From Plasticicumulans acidivorans (GTDB taxonomy: Bacteria; Pseudomonadota; Gammaproteobacteria; Competibacterales; Competibacteraceae), in assembly GCF_003182095.1 (NCBI RefSeq), contig NZ_QGTJ01000007.1, forward strand, positions 62,001-126,000: a stretch of DNA of 64,000 bases, read 5' to 3'. Position numbers and translations under genes: made by a program. The notes beneath the pieces were generated by a model. It saw only the letters and a list, made by a program, of their open reading frames with translations. It had not been told where the DNA came from and searched no databases. Positions 1 to 10,000 of this stretch are shown here, one piece after another; positions within the stretch are counted from its first letter, which is position 1; the number at the start of each line of letters is the position of its first letter.

Positions 1-1
1 T

Positions 2-439
2 ATGCAATTAGCTGTCGAGCTTCAGCGTATTGGAAAAATTGATGAATCAATCGAACAATATAAGATTTTGCTATCAAAAAATGGAAAATATGTTCCTGCC
101 CTAAATAATCTGGCTTGGCTTTATAACGAAAAAGGCAGTAAAGAGGCTATATCTTTAGCAGAGAAGGCCAGAGAGTTAGCGCCAGATAGTCCAGAAGTTG
201 CGGATACCCTTGGGTGGGTGCTGACGCAAAACGGCGATACTGAAAGAGGCGTACGTATCCTTCGGCAGGCTGCTGTTCAGGCTCCCCATTTGGGGGATAT
301 TCGTTTCCATTTAGCGGTTGCACTTGAAAAATCTGGCAAACCCGATGAGGCAAAACGAGAGCTTGAGCGTTTGCTGAGTGAGGATAGGTCGTTTGAACAG
401 CAGGACTCTGCGCGAGCGATGCTGCAGCGCCTGAAGTAG
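2..439 (+). CDS. prsT: C-terminal part of a PrsT-like TPR repeat protein (5' truncated by window edge)
   Basis: Only the last 145 residues are visible; the reading frame is open to the window edge, so the first ATG is probably internal. The fragment is built of tetratricopeptide repeats, with typical TPR spacing in NNLAWLYNEKG, VADTLGWVLTQNG and IRFHLAVALEKSGKPDEA. This wording, including the ending in a hydrolysed ELERLL repeat, resembles the C-terminus of PrsT proteins that accompany PEP-CTERM/EpsH exopolysaccharide systems; that assignment is from family knowledge. Such proteins are thought to act at the envelope in polysaccharide or exosortase-linked export. The stretch is visibly AT-richer than most of the window, as if the left side belonged to a different compositional block. 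It could also be another TPR protein. Confidence 0.6.
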   Translation: MQLAVELQRIGKIDESIEQYKILLSKNGKYVPALNNLAWLYNEKGSKEAISLAEKARELAPDSPEVADTLGWVLTQNGDTERGVRILRQAAVQAPHLGDIRFHLAVALEKSGKPDEAKRELERLLSEDRSFEQQDSARAMLQRLK

Positions 440-591
440 CGACTTGCACTGTGCTCTCAAGGAGCAAATGCCACTTTCGCAGCCCTGTTTTCAAGCAGGG
501 CCTGCGAAGCTGGTGCTTTCACCCTGCTGGGCTGTGATGCTTTTTTGCGAATGCTGACGTTAGATCAGCTTGTTATTTTGAGATTTTCGAT

Positions 592-626
592 AAAAAAAGG
601 TCTGGATACTATCCAGACCTTTTTAA
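592..626 (-). terminator. Rho-independent terminator of ssrA, also usable in the other direction
   Basis: A 9-bp perfect stem GGTCTGGAT / ATCCAGACC with a 3-nt loop is flanked by seven A on the left and five T on the right. On the minus strand it lies 4 nt beyond the CCA end of ssrA and is followed by a T tract. The plus-strand T tract would equally terminate the upstream TPR gene. Confidence 0.85.
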
Positions 627-629
627 TTT

Positions 630-999
630 TGGTGGAGCCGGCGGGAATCGAACCCGCGTCCGCAAGCTCTCCGCCATTGATACTACATGCTTAGCCGCGT
701 CTACGATTTAACCGTTCGCGATCCGACGGGCAGGATGTTGAGCGGCGGTCCCGTGGGATTTAGCGCTGCGGCTCCGGGCAAGCGTGTGCGCGATCTCGTT
801 CTGGGTCGACCCCTGCACGCCCTTGCGGGCACCCGGACTTTACGAGCACGTTCCGGAGCAGAGGCTGGCCGGGTTAGGCGGCCAGAGCGTAGTTGTCGTC
901 GTTGGCAACTATTGATTTGCCGCTTTTTTTACGAGGCCTAGCGACATCCTCGGCATGCATCTCAGGTTTTGTAACCCACGTCGAAACCAAGTCGGCCCC
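630..999 (-). ncRNA. ssrA: Transfer-messenger RNA (tmRNA)
   Basis: Read on the minus strand, the RNA starts GGGGCCGACTTGG and ends in the T-arm GGTTCGATTCC and acceptor end GGCTCCACCA. The two ends pair as a tRNA-like acceptor stem. The tag reading frame lies at 906-874 and encodes ANDDNYALAA followed by TAA, the degradation tag that trans-translation adds to stalled proteins, close to the E. coli ANDENYALAA. Length is about 370 nt, normal for one-piece tmRNA. SmpB, its obligate protein partner, is encoded immediately upstream on the same strand. The mature 5' end is inferred from acceptor pairing. Confidence 0.97.
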
Positions 1000-1015
1000 A
1001 TAGCCGAGCTTTAGA

Positions 1016-1044
1016 AGTATAGCTTAGTCGGTCAGTATGGCCAA
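1016..1044 (-). promoter_or_regulatory. Sigma-70 promoter of ssrA
   Basis: On the minus strand, TTGGCC (1039-1044) and TATACT (1016-1021) are separated by exactly 17 bp. The mature tmRNA 5' end is 16 nt downstream of the -10 box, leaving room for the short 5' leader removed by RNase P. Confidence 0.75.
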
Positions 1045-1063
1045 GGTCCAACTATTGCAAGGC

Positions 1064-1534
1064 CTAGTGACGAACGATGCGTGCTTTTTCGCGTTCCCAG
1101 TCTCTTTCCTTCTCCACGGCGCGCTTGTCATAGTCCTTCTTGCCTCGTGCGAGGCCGATCTCGAGTTTCGCACGACCTTTCTTCCAGTACAGCGATAGTG
1201 GCATCAGAGTGTAACCTTTCCGCTCGACGTCACCGATCAGGCGAGAGATCTCTTCAGCATGGAGCAGCAACTTGCGGGTACGGATGGCATCAGGATGGAT
1301 GTGGGTGGAAGCAGACAGCAGTGGCGATATATGACAGCCGAACAGGAAGGCTTCTCCATCCTTGAGGAGAACATACGCCTCCTTAAGTTGGATTTTGCCT
1401 TCACGCAAGCTCTTGACTTCCCAGCCTTCGAGTACGAGGCCAGCTTCGAATCGCTCCTCAATGAAATAGTCGTGATAGGCCTTTTTGTTTTGCGCGATGC
1501 TTGCCGGCGCGGCGTTTTTGCTTTTTTTGCTCAT
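1064..1534 (-). CDS. smpB: SsrA-binding protein SmpB
   Basis: This 156-residue cytoplasmic protein binds tmRNA and delivers it to stalled ribosomes for trans-translation. The sequence shows the SmpB beta-barrel signature from about residue 17: [18 protein letters not shown], then [19 protein letters not shown], and the basic C-terminal tail [27 protein letters not shown]. The tail, which becomes helical in the ribosomal A site, is complete. The ATG at 1534 gives the family length. A start further upstream would add an unconserved 39-residue extension and is rejected. It lies upstream of ssrA on the same strand and is divergent from ratA, the usual gammaproteobacterial order. Confidence 0.97.
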   Translation of the reverse strand: MSKKSKNAAPASIAQNKKAYHDYFIEERFEAGLVLEGWEVKSLREGKIQLKEAYVLLKDGEAFLFGCHISPLLSASTHIHPDAIRTRKLLLHAEEISRLIGDVERKGYTLMPLSLYWKKGRAKLEIGLARGKKDYDKRAVEKERDWEREKARIVRH

Positions 1535-1686
1535 AGTTTCGGGATTGTAGCCTTTGGCGATCGCGCTGGTGTCGAGTGACGCGGTTGAGCCGTCAGTGAG
1601 ATTCGCGGACAATGCACCATTCCGCCTGAGATTCGGCCTGCTGTACCACATGAGGGTCGAAGATGGGCCACTTTGGGTAAAAGCTG

Positions 1687-2124
1687 GTGGCGATAATCAA
1701 AAAAAGTGCATTGGTCCCGTACTCCGCAGGGAACATGTACGTGTTGGTGGCAGATGTCGAGGCTTACCCTAGGTTCCTGCCTTGGTGTCGTTCCACTCAA
1801 GTACGGCAGGTTCATGCGGATGAAGTGCACGCGACGATTGAGATGGCCAAAGGTGCCATCAACAAGTCATTTTCGACTTGTAACCGTATGCAGCCGAATA
1901 AGATGATCGAGATGCGGCTGGTCGACGGGCCGTTCCGTCGCCTGGAGGGATTCTGGCGATTTGAGTCGCTGGGTGAGGGTGCATGTAAGATTTCTCTCGA
2001 TCTGGAATTCGAGTTTTCTAATTCATTGCTGAAAATCGCGATCGGTCCGATTTTTAATCAGATTGCAAATTCTCTGGTGGACGCCTTTTGTAAGCGTGCG
2101 GTGGATCTTTATGGCCGAAATTGA
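1687..2124 (+). CDS. ratA: RatA-family START-domain protein
   Basis: This 145-residue protein belongs to the polyketide-cyclase/START fold family of E. coli RatA (YfjG) and eukaryotic Coq10. Conserved features are [30 protein letters not shown] at the N-terminus and the C-terminal amphipathic helix [16 protein letters not shown]. RatA has been described both as a 50S-binding inhibitor of ribosome subunit association and as a ubiquinone-linked lipid-binding protein; the sequence does not decide between them. Translation most likely starts at GTG 1687, which aligns with the family N-terminus. The 3' end overlaps rnfH by 14 nt, so the two are probably co-transcribed and translationally coupled. 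It is divergent from smpB. Confidence 0.93.
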   Translation: MAIIKKSALVPYSAGNMYVLVADVEAYPRFLPWCRSTQVRQVHADEVHATIEMAKGAINKSFSTCNRMQPNKMIEMRLVDGPFRRLEGFWRFESLGEGACKISLDLEFEFSNSLLKIAIGPIFNQIANSLVDAFCKRAVDLYGRN

Positions 2125-2440
2125 GCTCATTAAGGTAGAGGTTGCGTATGCTTGCCCAGAGCGGCAGGTCGTTTTGCCGGTGGAGCTCGCATCTGGGAGC
2201 ACTGTGCGGGATGCACTGTTGGTGTCACGAATCAGCGATCGGTTCCCGGAAATCAATCCCGAACAGGTTGATACTGGGATCTTCGGCAAGGCGGCTAAAC
2301 TCGACACCGTGTTGCGTAGTGGGGATCGAGTAGAAATTTATCGCGCACTGGTCGCAGATCCGAAAGCTGTCCGCAAGCAACGTGCAGCTGAAGGTAAACG
2401 CATGAAGAAAGGGGGAGGCGATCTCCCCGACGGAGCCTGA
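2111..2440 (+). CDS. rnfH: RnfH-family ubiquitin-like protein (RatB)
   Basis: This 109-residue protein belongs to the RnfH/UPF0125 family, a beta-grasp (ubiquitin-like) fold. IKVEVAYACPERQVVLPVEL, GSTVRDALLVS and RSGDRVEIYRALVADPKAVR are diagnostic. The molecular function is unsettled; the name comes from proximity to rnf genes in some species, while in most gammaproteobacteria it is the partner of ratA, as here. ATG 2111 was chosen because it matches the family start and overlaps the ratA stop region. An upstream in-frame ATG would add 16 non-conserved residues. The tail is basic (KQRAAEGKRMKKGG), as usual. It converges with bamE. Confidence 0.93.
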   Translation: MAEIELIKVEVAYACPERQVVLPVELASGSTVRDALLVSRISDRFPEINPEQVDTGIFGKAAKLDTVLRSGDRVEIYRALVADPKAVRKQRAAEGKRMKKGGGDLPDGA

Positions 2441-2459
2441 AGCCGGCCGGTTGAGTGGA

Positions 2460-2795
2460 CTACGGCTTAGCGTATTCGATCCGGCTTAGGACTTCTCCAT
2501 CGAAGAACAGTGTGACGTGCCGTTCTTCAGGCTCACCATCGTCATAGGTGCCGGGCCGATAGATATAGACGTAGTCCCAGCGGTTCTGGTGGAAGGGATC
2601 GGTAAGCAGGGGGGATCCCATCAATGCTTGTACTTGGGTGCGGGTCATGCCTGCATGCAGGCTGTTCAGGGCGGACTGCTCAAGGTAGTTACCTTGGCGA
2701 ATCTTCGTCTTATAGAAACTCGGCAAGGTCAGGGAGCAGGCGCCTGTGACGAAGAGGGTGCTGGCCAGTGCCGCGCAGACGAAAATCCGGTGCAT
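2460..2795 (-). CDS. bamE: Outer membrane protein assembly factor BamE (SmpA/OmlA lipoprotein)
   Basis: BamE is a small outer-membrane lipoprotein of the BAM complex, which inserts beta-barrel proteins. The 111-residue product begins with a short hydrophobic signal (MHRIFVCAALASTLFVTGAC). The Cys at residue 20 is the expected lipidated residue; the lipobox VTGAC is slightly off consensus, with Thr at -3. The SmpA/OmlA domain follows, with YLEQSALNSLHAGMTRTQVQ, LMGSPLLTDPFHQNRWDYVY and HVTLFFDGEVLSRIEY. ATG 2795 places the signal peptide at the N-terminus; a longer reading to 2855 is not supported. It is divergent from fur across about 80 bp, the classic arrangement in this group. Confidence 0.95.
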   Translation of the reverse strand: MHRIFVCAALASTLFVTGACSLTLPSFYKTKIRQGNYLEQSALNSLHAGMTRTQVQALMGSPLLTDPFHQNRWDYVYIYRPGTYDDGEPEERHVTLFFDGEVLSRIEYAKP

Positions 2796-2875
2796 TTGAA
2801 GGGGGGTCCGCCGTTGTTTAGACTGCCGCAGAGCATAACCCAAAGCCCTCGACACGGGCAGAACAGCTGACGAGG

Positions 2876-3349
2876 TTGAGTCTCTTGGGTTCCAGAGAAC
2901 TGAAAGAAGTCGGATTGAAGGTCACGCTGCCGCGCATGAAGATCCTGGCCATCCTCCAGGAGCGCGGCGGTAGCCAGCATCTGAGCGCAGAAGATGTCTA
3001 TAAAGCCTTGCTGGCCAGTGGTGAAGAGGTCGGGCTGGCAACCGTCTATCGGGTACTGACACAGTTCGAATCGGCGGGATTGGTGCACCGCCATCATTTC
3101 GAAGGTGGACAGTCGGTATTCGAGCTGAATCATGGCGAGCATCATGACCACATGCTCTGTCTGCAGTGCGGCCATATCGAAGAGTTCGTCGACGAAACCA
3201 TCGAGGCACGCCAGCGTGAGATTGCCGGGCGGATGGGGTTCGAGCTGGCCGATCACGCGTTAACTCTTTATGGCAACTGCATGCGGCCGGACTGCGAGCG
3301 CAAGCGTCTGTTGAAGCAGACGGGCCCTGAGCAGAGCGAGGAGTCCTGA
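2876..3349 (+). CDS. fur: Ferric uptake regulator Fur
   Basis: Fur is the Fe2+-dependent repressor of iron acquisition genes. The winged-helix DNA-binding half has LKVTLPRMKILAILQ and GLATVYRVLTQFESAGLV. The metal-binding half has the HHDHMLCLQCGHIEEF cluster and a second pair of cysteines in CMRPDC. No ATG lies near the conserved N-terminus. TTG at 2876 gives 157 residues, but TTG at 2885 sits 9 nt after GAGG and is equally plausible. A candidate target is the ftr iron-uptake operon at 44548, which is preceded by Fur-box-like sequence. Divergent from bamE. Confidence 0.95.
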   Translation: MSLLGSRELKEVGLKVTLPRMKILAILQERGGSQHLSAEDVYKALLASGEEVGLATVYRVLTQFESAGLVHRHHFEGGQSVFELNHGEHHDHMLCLQCGHIEEFVDETIEARQREIAGRMGFELADHALTLYGNCMRPDCERKRLLKQTGPEQSEES

Positions 3350-3375
3350 GTTTTTCTGTTATTGCTTGGCTGTGC

Positions 3376-5067
3376 TCAGGCGGGCGGGAGTTTGGTCTCA
3401 CTCTGACGAGTCCGTTTGAGCATTTCACGGGCGTGGGTCAGTGTCGAAGTGGTGATTTCGACGCCCCCCAGCATCCGTGCGATTTCATGCACTCGCTCTT
3501 TGTTGCTGAGTGGGGCCACGGTCGTATGGGTGGATTCACCATCGGTGGCTTTGCGTACGAACAGGTGGTGATCCGCCTGCGCCGCGACCTGCGGCAGATG
3601 GGTGACGCACAAAACTTGGCCGTGTCGACCGAGCTCCCGCAGTCGTCGACCGACGATTTCCGCGACGCCACCGCCAATGCCGGTATCCACTTCATCGAAG
3701 ATCAGTGTGGACGCCTGTGCACCGTGGGCGGTGATGACCTGCAGCGCAAGCGAGATGCGCGCCAGTTCTCCGCCGGAAGCTACTTTGGCCAGCGCACGCA
3801 GCGGTTGGCCGGGGTTGGCGCTGACGAGGAATTCGACGCTTTGCAGGCCGTTTGCTGATGGTTTGTCGATCTGTGTGAGCTCGACGGCGAAGCGGCCGCC
3901 CGGCATGCCCAGCTCATGCATCGCTGCGCTGACCTGCTGGCCCAGTTCGGCGGCTGAGTGAGAGCGTTGCGCGCCGACGCGTTCGGCGATCCGACGGTAT
4001 TCGACTTCAGTGTCTTTCAATTGCCGGCCGAGGTCGTCGGCGTGTTGTTCGCTGTGCTCAAGCTCGTCGAGTTCCGTGCGCAGATGTTCGAGCAGGGCTG
4101 GCAGATCTTCGGGGCGCTGGCGGTGTTTGCGCGCCAGGGCCTGAATCTCGGCCAGACGATTTTCCAGCCACTCAAGCCGGCGGGGATCGAGGTCCAGGCG
4201 GCTGACGTAACGCCGCAGCTCGTCACTGGCCTCCTGCACCTGGATCAGCGCCGAGTTGAGCAGCTCCGTGCTCGGCAGCAGGCTGGCATCGACGTTGGCC
4301 AACTCACCCAGCTCGGCTGCGGCGTGGCCGAGCAGGCTCTGCACTGAACAGGCGTCATTTTCATAGAGCGCATCGAGGACGCGCTGGCTGCTGTCCAGCA
4401 GGCGACCTGCATTGGCCAGACGCCGGTGTTCGTCCTCCAGCTGGCCCAGTTCATCGGGGCCGAGCCCGAGTTCTTCGAGTTCGCGGGCCTGATAGCGCAG
4501 CATGTCGAGGCGTGCCTCGCGTTCGGCGCTGCGTTGTTCGAGCTCGTCGATCTGGCGGCGGATGCGCGCCCAGCTCTGAAATGCGCTGGCCAGCTGCTCA
4601 AGTTCTGCACCGAGGCCGGCGAAGGCGTCGAGCAGCGCACGCTGGGCATCGCGCTTCATCAGCGACTGATGTTCGTGCTGACCGTGGATATCGACGAGGC
4701 GCTCGCCGAGATCGCGCAGGCTGGCCAGGGGCAGCGGCGTACCGTTGATGTAAGCGCGTGAGCGGCCATCGCGTCCGATCGTGCGGCGCAGCCAGCAATC
4801 GCGATCGGCATCGAGGTCGCGTTCGGCGAGCCAGTCCTGCGCAGCGGGCAGCTGTTCGAGATCGAAAGCGGCGCTGATTTCCGCGCGCTCGGCGCCGTGG
4901 CGCACGACGCCGCTGTCAGCACGGTCGCCGAGCAGCAGGCCGAGGGCATCGACCATGATCGATTTTCCAGCGCCGGTTTCGCCGGTGACAGCGGTCATGC
5001 CTGCGCTCAGTTCGAGTTCGATGTACTCGACGATGGCGAAGTCGCGGATTTGCAGATGGGTCAGCAT
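3376..5067 (-). CDS. recN: DNA repair protein RecN
   Basis: RecN is a cytoplasmic SMC-like ATPase that acts in RecA-dependent double-strand break repair, holding DNA ends or sister chromosomes. The 563-residue protein is full length. The Walker A GETGAGKS is at residues 29-36. Long coiled-coil arms run roughly from 150 to 370, rich in Leu/Glu/Arg heptads. The signature region VASGGELARISLAL is followed by Walker B LIFDEVDTGIGGG near 452-464 and CVTHLPQVAAQADHH. It is 26 bp downstream of nadK on the same strand, the normal gammaproteobacterial pairing. SOS regulation is usual in the family, but I did not find a clear LexA box between nadK and recN. Confidence 0.97.
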   Translation of the reverse strand: MLTHLQIRDFAIVEYIELELSAGMTAVTGETGAGKSIMVDALGLLLGDRADSGVVRHGAERAEISAAFDLEQLPAAQDWLAERDLDADRDCWLRRTIGRDGRSRAYINGTPLPLASLRDLGERLVDIHGQHEHQSLMKRDAQRALLDAFAGLGAELEQLASAFQSWARIRRQIDELEQRSAEREARLDMLRYQARELEELGLGPDELGQLEDEHRRLANAGRLLDSSQRVLDALYENDACSVQSLLGHAAAELGELANVDASLLPSTELLNSALIQVQEASDELRRYVSRLDLDPRRLEWLENRLAEIQALARKHRQRPEDLPALLEHLRTELDELEHSEQHADDLGRQLKDTEVEYRRIAERVGAQRSHSAAELGQQVSAAMHELGMPGGRFAVELTQIDKPSANGLQSVEFLVSANPGQPLRALAKVASGGELARISLALQVITAHGAQASTLIFDEVDTGIGGGVAEIVGRRLRELGRHGQVLCVTHLPQVAAQADHHLFVRKATDGESTHTTVAPLSNKERVHEIARMLGGVEITTSTLTHAREMLKRTRQSETKLPPA

Positions 5068-5093
5068 CGGGAACGGCCCTCGCGCAGCGGGGG

Positions 5094-5993
5094 TCAGCGG
5101 TTGAACTCGGTACCTTCGGGATTGACGCCCCAGCGCAGCTTGGCGCGCAGCAGCTCATAGTAATCGTGGTTGAGCGGATGCAGCAGACGCAGCTGACGGC
5201 GTTTGCGGCGGATGACGATGCGATCGCCCGGTTCGATGGGCAGGCTGATCTGGCCATCGCAGGTGATCTGCGTCTGTGTAGTGTTGCGCCCGCGCACGAC
5301 GATTTCGATATCGGAATCGGCACCGATGACAATCGGCCGGTGCGTCAGCGTGTGCGGGCAGATCGGTACGACGACGAAGGCTTCGAGCGTCGGGTGCAGG
5401 ATCGGCCCGCCGCCGGACAAGGCATACGCCGTGGAGCCGGTCGGCGTGGCGATGATCAGGCCATCGGCCCGGTAAGCGTTGAGCAGTTGGCCGTCGAGGA
5501 AGGTGTCGAGTTCGACCATGCGCGCGACGTCACGCTTATGGACGACGACGTCGTTGAGGGCATCGGCCTCGCTGATGACCTGCTCGCCGCGGCGTACCTG
5601 GGCATGCAGCAGCGCGCGGTTTTCCTCGTGGTAGCGGCCCTGCAGGATGGCGTCGAGCCCGGCCGGGATTTCCGCCGGGGATACGTCGGTCAGGAAGCCG
5701 AGCCGGCCGAGGTTGACGCCGACGATCGGCACCTGGAAGTCGACCAGCGAACGCGCCGCGTTGAGCAGCGTGCCGTCACCGCCGACGACGATGGCCAGCT
5801 CCGCCCGGCGGCCGATCTCGCGTCGGGTGGCGACATCCACGCCCTGTGCCGCGGTCAGTTGCGCCGTGTCTTCATCGAGCAGTACCTGCCGCCCGGCCTG
5901 CCGCAGGAAGTCGGCGATCTGCGCGAGAGTGTCGGCGACGCCGGGATCGCCGTATTTGCCGATGAGGCCGATGGTTTCGAACAGATAGGGCAT
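5094..5993 (-). CDS. nadK: NAD kinase
   Basis: NadK phosphorylates NAD+ to NADP+ using ATP, the only route to NADP. The 299-residue protein has the GGDGTLLNAAR nucleotide-binding motif, the NDVVVHKRD segment with Asn/Asp for NAD ribose binding, and YRADGLIIATPTGSTAYALSGGGP. The ending GVNPEGTEFNR is typical for proteobacterial NadK. ATG 5993 gives MPYLFETIGLIGKYG, the normal N-terminus; longer readings to 6140 are not supported. It lies directly upstream of recN and is divergent from hrcA. Confidence 0.97.
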   Translation of the reverse strand: MPYLFETIGLIGKYGDPGVADTLAQIADFLRQAGRQVLLDEDTAQLTAAQGVDVATRREIGRRAELAIVVGGDGTLLNAARSLVDFQVPIVGVNLGRLGFLTDVSPAEIPAGLDAILQGRYHEENRALLHAQVRRGEQVISEADALNDVVVHKRDVARMVELDTFLDGQLLNAYRADGLIIATPTGSTAYALSGGGPILHPTLEAFVVVPICPHTLTHRPIVIGADSDIEIVVRGRNTTQTQITCDGQISLPIEPGDRIVIRRKRRQLRLLHPLNHDYYELLRAKLRWGVNPEGTEFNR

Positions 5994-6078
5994 CGTGAAT
6001 CGCCGGTGACCGATAGGAATAGGTTCACATGCACCATGATCGCACGGTCGGGGCCTGCTGTGCGGTGCCTGCTGCGCC

Positions 6079-6107
6079 TTGACACTGTTGATGCCGCTGT
6101 TTAGCTT
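6079..6107 (+). promoter_or_regulatory. Sigma-70-type promoter of hrcA
   Basis: A perfect -35 TTGACA (6079-6084) is followed after 17 bp by a weak -10 TAGCTT (6102-6107). The predicted start falls at the CIRCE palindrome, so bound HrcA would occlude initiation. Confidence 0.55.
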
Positions 6108-6113
6108 GATCCG

Positions 6114-6140
6114 TTGGCACTCCGATGACTGGAGTGCCAA
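6114..6140 (+). promoter_or_regulatory. CIRCE operator (HrcA binding site)
   Basis: TTGGCACTC, nine spacer bases, GAGTGCCAA: a perfect 9-bp inverted repeat with the fixed N9 spacing of CIRCE (consensus TTAGCACTC-N9-GAGTGCTAA). It sits immediately upstream of hrcA, the autoregulated position. Confidence 0.93.
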
Positions 6141-6157
6141 CAGCGGAGGCGCAGCGC

Positions 6158-7216
6158 GTGGCAGAGCAGCAGGTGCCGACCACCCAGTTGTCGGAACGGG
6201 CGCAGCAGCTTTTAAAGCTGCTGGTGGAACGTTACATCGACGATGGACAGCCGGTCGGCTCTAGGACGCTGGCCAAGGGCACCGGGCTTGATCTGTCGCC
6301 TGCGACGATACGCAACGTCATGGCGGATCTGGAAGACCTCGGGCTGCTGCGTTCGCCGCACACCTCGGCCGGTCGGGTGCCGACCGTACGCGGTTACCGT
6401 CTGTTCGTCGATGCGCTGATGCAGGTGCGGCCGCTTGAGGAAGTCGCGGTACAGACGCTGCGCCGCCAGTTTCTGCAGGCACAGGATACGCAGATGCTGG
6501 TGAAGTCGGCCTCCAGCCTGCTGTCCGGTATTTCACACATGGCCGGCGTGGTGATGATGCCGCGCCGCGAATCCGTCACGCTGCGCCAGGTCGAGTTTCT
6601 GGCGCTGTCGGATCGACGCGTGCTGGCGATCGTCGTCGTCAATGAGCGCGAGGTGCAGAATCGCATCATCCACGTTGCACGAGACCACACCGCCGCCGAG
6701 CTGACCGAGGCGGCCAACATGCTCAATGCACTGTTTGCCGGCCGCGATATCAGTCAGGTGCGTGCCGAACTGCTGGCTCAGCTGCAGCGCGCGCAGGACG
6801 ACATGTCCGAGGCAATGCGCCGCGCCGTCGAAATGGCCGAGCAGGCGTTCGGTGACGATGCCGAACCGGGTGATGATTTCGTCATGGCCGGGCAGACCAA
6901 CCTGATGGGGTTTTCGGAACTCTCCGATGTTGGCCGTCTGCGCCAGCTGTTCGAGTCCTTTACCAGCAAGCGTGATTTGCTCGACCTGTTCGACCAGTGC
7001 ATGCGGGCTGACGGTGTGCAGATTTTTATCGGCCAGGAGACGGGCTACGACGTCCTCGATGAGTGCAGCGTGGTCACCGCACCCTACAGTGTCGACGGTC
7101 GCGTGCTCGGTGTGCTCGGCGTCATCGGGCCGACGCGGATGGCCTACGAGCGTGTCGTGCCTTTGGTGGATGTCACGGCGCGTTTACTGTCATCGGCCTT
7201 GAATTCGCGTACCTGA
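6158..7216 (+). CDS. hrcA: Heat-inducible transcription repressor HrcA
   Basis: HrcA represses the groE and dnaK operons by binding CIRCE; its activity depends on GroEL. The winged-helix N-terminal part shows LSERAQQLLKLLVERYI, DGQPVGSRTLA and LSPATIRNVMADLEDLGLL. The C-terminal half contains the GAF-like region with FIGQETGYDVLDECSVV and LGVIGPTRMAYERVVPLVD. An ATG at 6125 is in frame but lies inside the CIRCE palindrome. GTG 6158 has GGAGG at 6145-6149 with 8-nt spacing and is preferred, giving 352 residues. Gene order hrcA-grpE-dnaK-dnaJ indicates a stress operon, with HrcA autoregulating its own expression through the operator at 6114-6140. Confidence 0.95.
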   Translation: MAEQQVPTTQLSERAQQLLKLLVERYIDDGQPVGSRTLAKGTGLDLSPATIRNVMADLEDLGLLRSPHTSAGRVPTVRGYRLFVDALMQVRPLEEVAVQTLRRQFLQAQDTQMLVKSASSLLSGISHMAGVVMMPRRESVTLRQVEFLALSDRRVLAIVVVNEREVQNRIIHVARDHTAAELTEAANMLNALFAGRDISQVRAELLAQLQRAQDDMSEAMRRAVEMAEQAFGDDAEPGDDFVMAGQTNLMGFSELSDVGRLRQLFESFTSKRDLLDLFDQCMRADGVQIFIGQETGYDVLDECSVVTAPYSVDGRVLGVLGVIGPTRMAYERVVPLVDVTARLLSSALNSRT

Positions 7217-7306
7217 TCCCCATACCCACAGCGGACGGCACTGCACGAGCGGACGCCGGACGTTTTCTTTTTTTACAACCGATTGGACTACCTGGAGATT
7301 TTCCGG

Positions 7307-7867
7307 ATGAGCCAGGAACAGATGGCGACCCAGGCCGCGGCTGAGAATGTGAGCGAAGCGCCCGCCGACGAGTTGCCGGTCGCGACGGCCGAGCAGGAGA
7401 TCGAGAATCTCAAGCAGGAGCTGAGCGCGGCTCAGGCCAAGGCCGAGGAGCACTGGAACGAATTTCTTGCCACCCGGGCCGAGATGGAGAACCTGCGCCG
7501 GCGCAATGAACGCGATCTGGCGGCCGCGCACAAATTCGCGCTGGAGAAATTCTTCAATGAGCTGCTGCCAGTTCGTGACAGTCTGGAAATGGGTATCCAG
7601 GCCGCAGTCGAGGGGGCTGATTTCACCAAGCTGCGCGAAGGCTCGGAAATGACGCTGAAGATCCTCGAAACGGCGATGGGCAAGTTCGGCATGGTCACGG
7701 TCGACCCGCAGGGCGAGAAGTTCAATCCCGATCAGCACGAAGCGCTGGCGATGGCGCCGGTGGCGGAAGTCGAGCCCAACACGGTCATCCAGGTCGTGCA
7801 GAAGGGCTACATGCTCAACGATCGTCTGGTGCGCCCGGCGAAAGTCATCGTCGCCAAGGCCCCCTGA
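7307..7867 (+). CDS. grpE: Nucleotide exchange factor GrpE
   Basis: GrpE is the cytoplasmic ADP-release factor of DnaK. The 186-residue protein has a Glu/Ala-rich N-terminus predicting the long paired helix ([38 protein letters not shown]). The C-terminal beta-wing signature runs from [10 protein letters not shown] to [28 protein letters not shown] 7307 is preferred, with GGAG 10-13 nt upstream; a TTG at 7283 would only extend it. It lies 90 bp after hrcA. A sigma-32 promoter begins 4 bp after its stop codon. Confidence 0.96.
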   Translation: MSQEQMATQAAAENVSEAPADELPVATAEQEIENLKQELSAAQAKAEEHWNEFLATRAEMENLRRRNERDLAAAHKFALEKFFNELLPVRDSLEMGIQAAVEGADFTKLREGSEMTLKILETAMGKFGMVTVDPQGEKFNPDQHEALAMAPVAEVEPNTVIQVVQKGYMLNDRLVRPAKVIVAKAP

Positions 7868-7870
7868 GCC

Positions 7871-7898
7871 CTTGAAGCGCGGCGCGCAGGCCCCATCT
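7871..7898 (+). promoter_or_regulatory. Sigma-32 heat-shock promoter of dnaK
   Basis: CTTGAA (7871-7876), 14 bp, then CCCCATCT (7891-7898): a full match to the RpoH -35/-10 consensus, placed in the 106-bp gap between grpE and dnaK. It would give dnaK and dnaJ heat induction independent of HrcA. Confidence 0.85.
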
Positions 7899-7973
7899 AA
7901 GCGCACAGCAGCACGGCAGAGCGCCGCGAGCCACGAACGAATACAAACCCCGAATTTCCGTAGAGAGGACACC

Positions 7974-9896
<1,923 letters not shown>

Positions 9897-9916
9897 CGGA
9901 AACGGCAGTACGCCGC

Positions 9917-9950
9917 GGCCGGACCCTGGGGTAAATCCCGGGGTCCGGCC
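9917..9950 (+). terminator. Strong hairpin between dnaK and dnaJ (no T tract)
   Basis: GGCCGGACCC and GGGTCCGGCC enclose a further CCC/GGG pairing with a short AT-containing loop. Without a T run it is more likely an attenuator or mRNA-stabilising stem that favours dnaK over dnaJ than a full terminator. Confidence 0.5.
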
Positions 9951-10000
9951 TTGTCGTGAACGGGCGGCGCATTCACCGCCCCCAGCCCCAGATCAGACCG

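Noticed and set aside
482..528. Hairpins GCCCTG/CAGGGC and AGCAGGG/CCCTGCT after the TPR gene
   Set aside because: No T tract; the stem at 592-626 is the better terminator.
687..941. 84-codon frame inside ssrA
   Set aside because: Falls on the non-coding strand of a convincing tmRNA.
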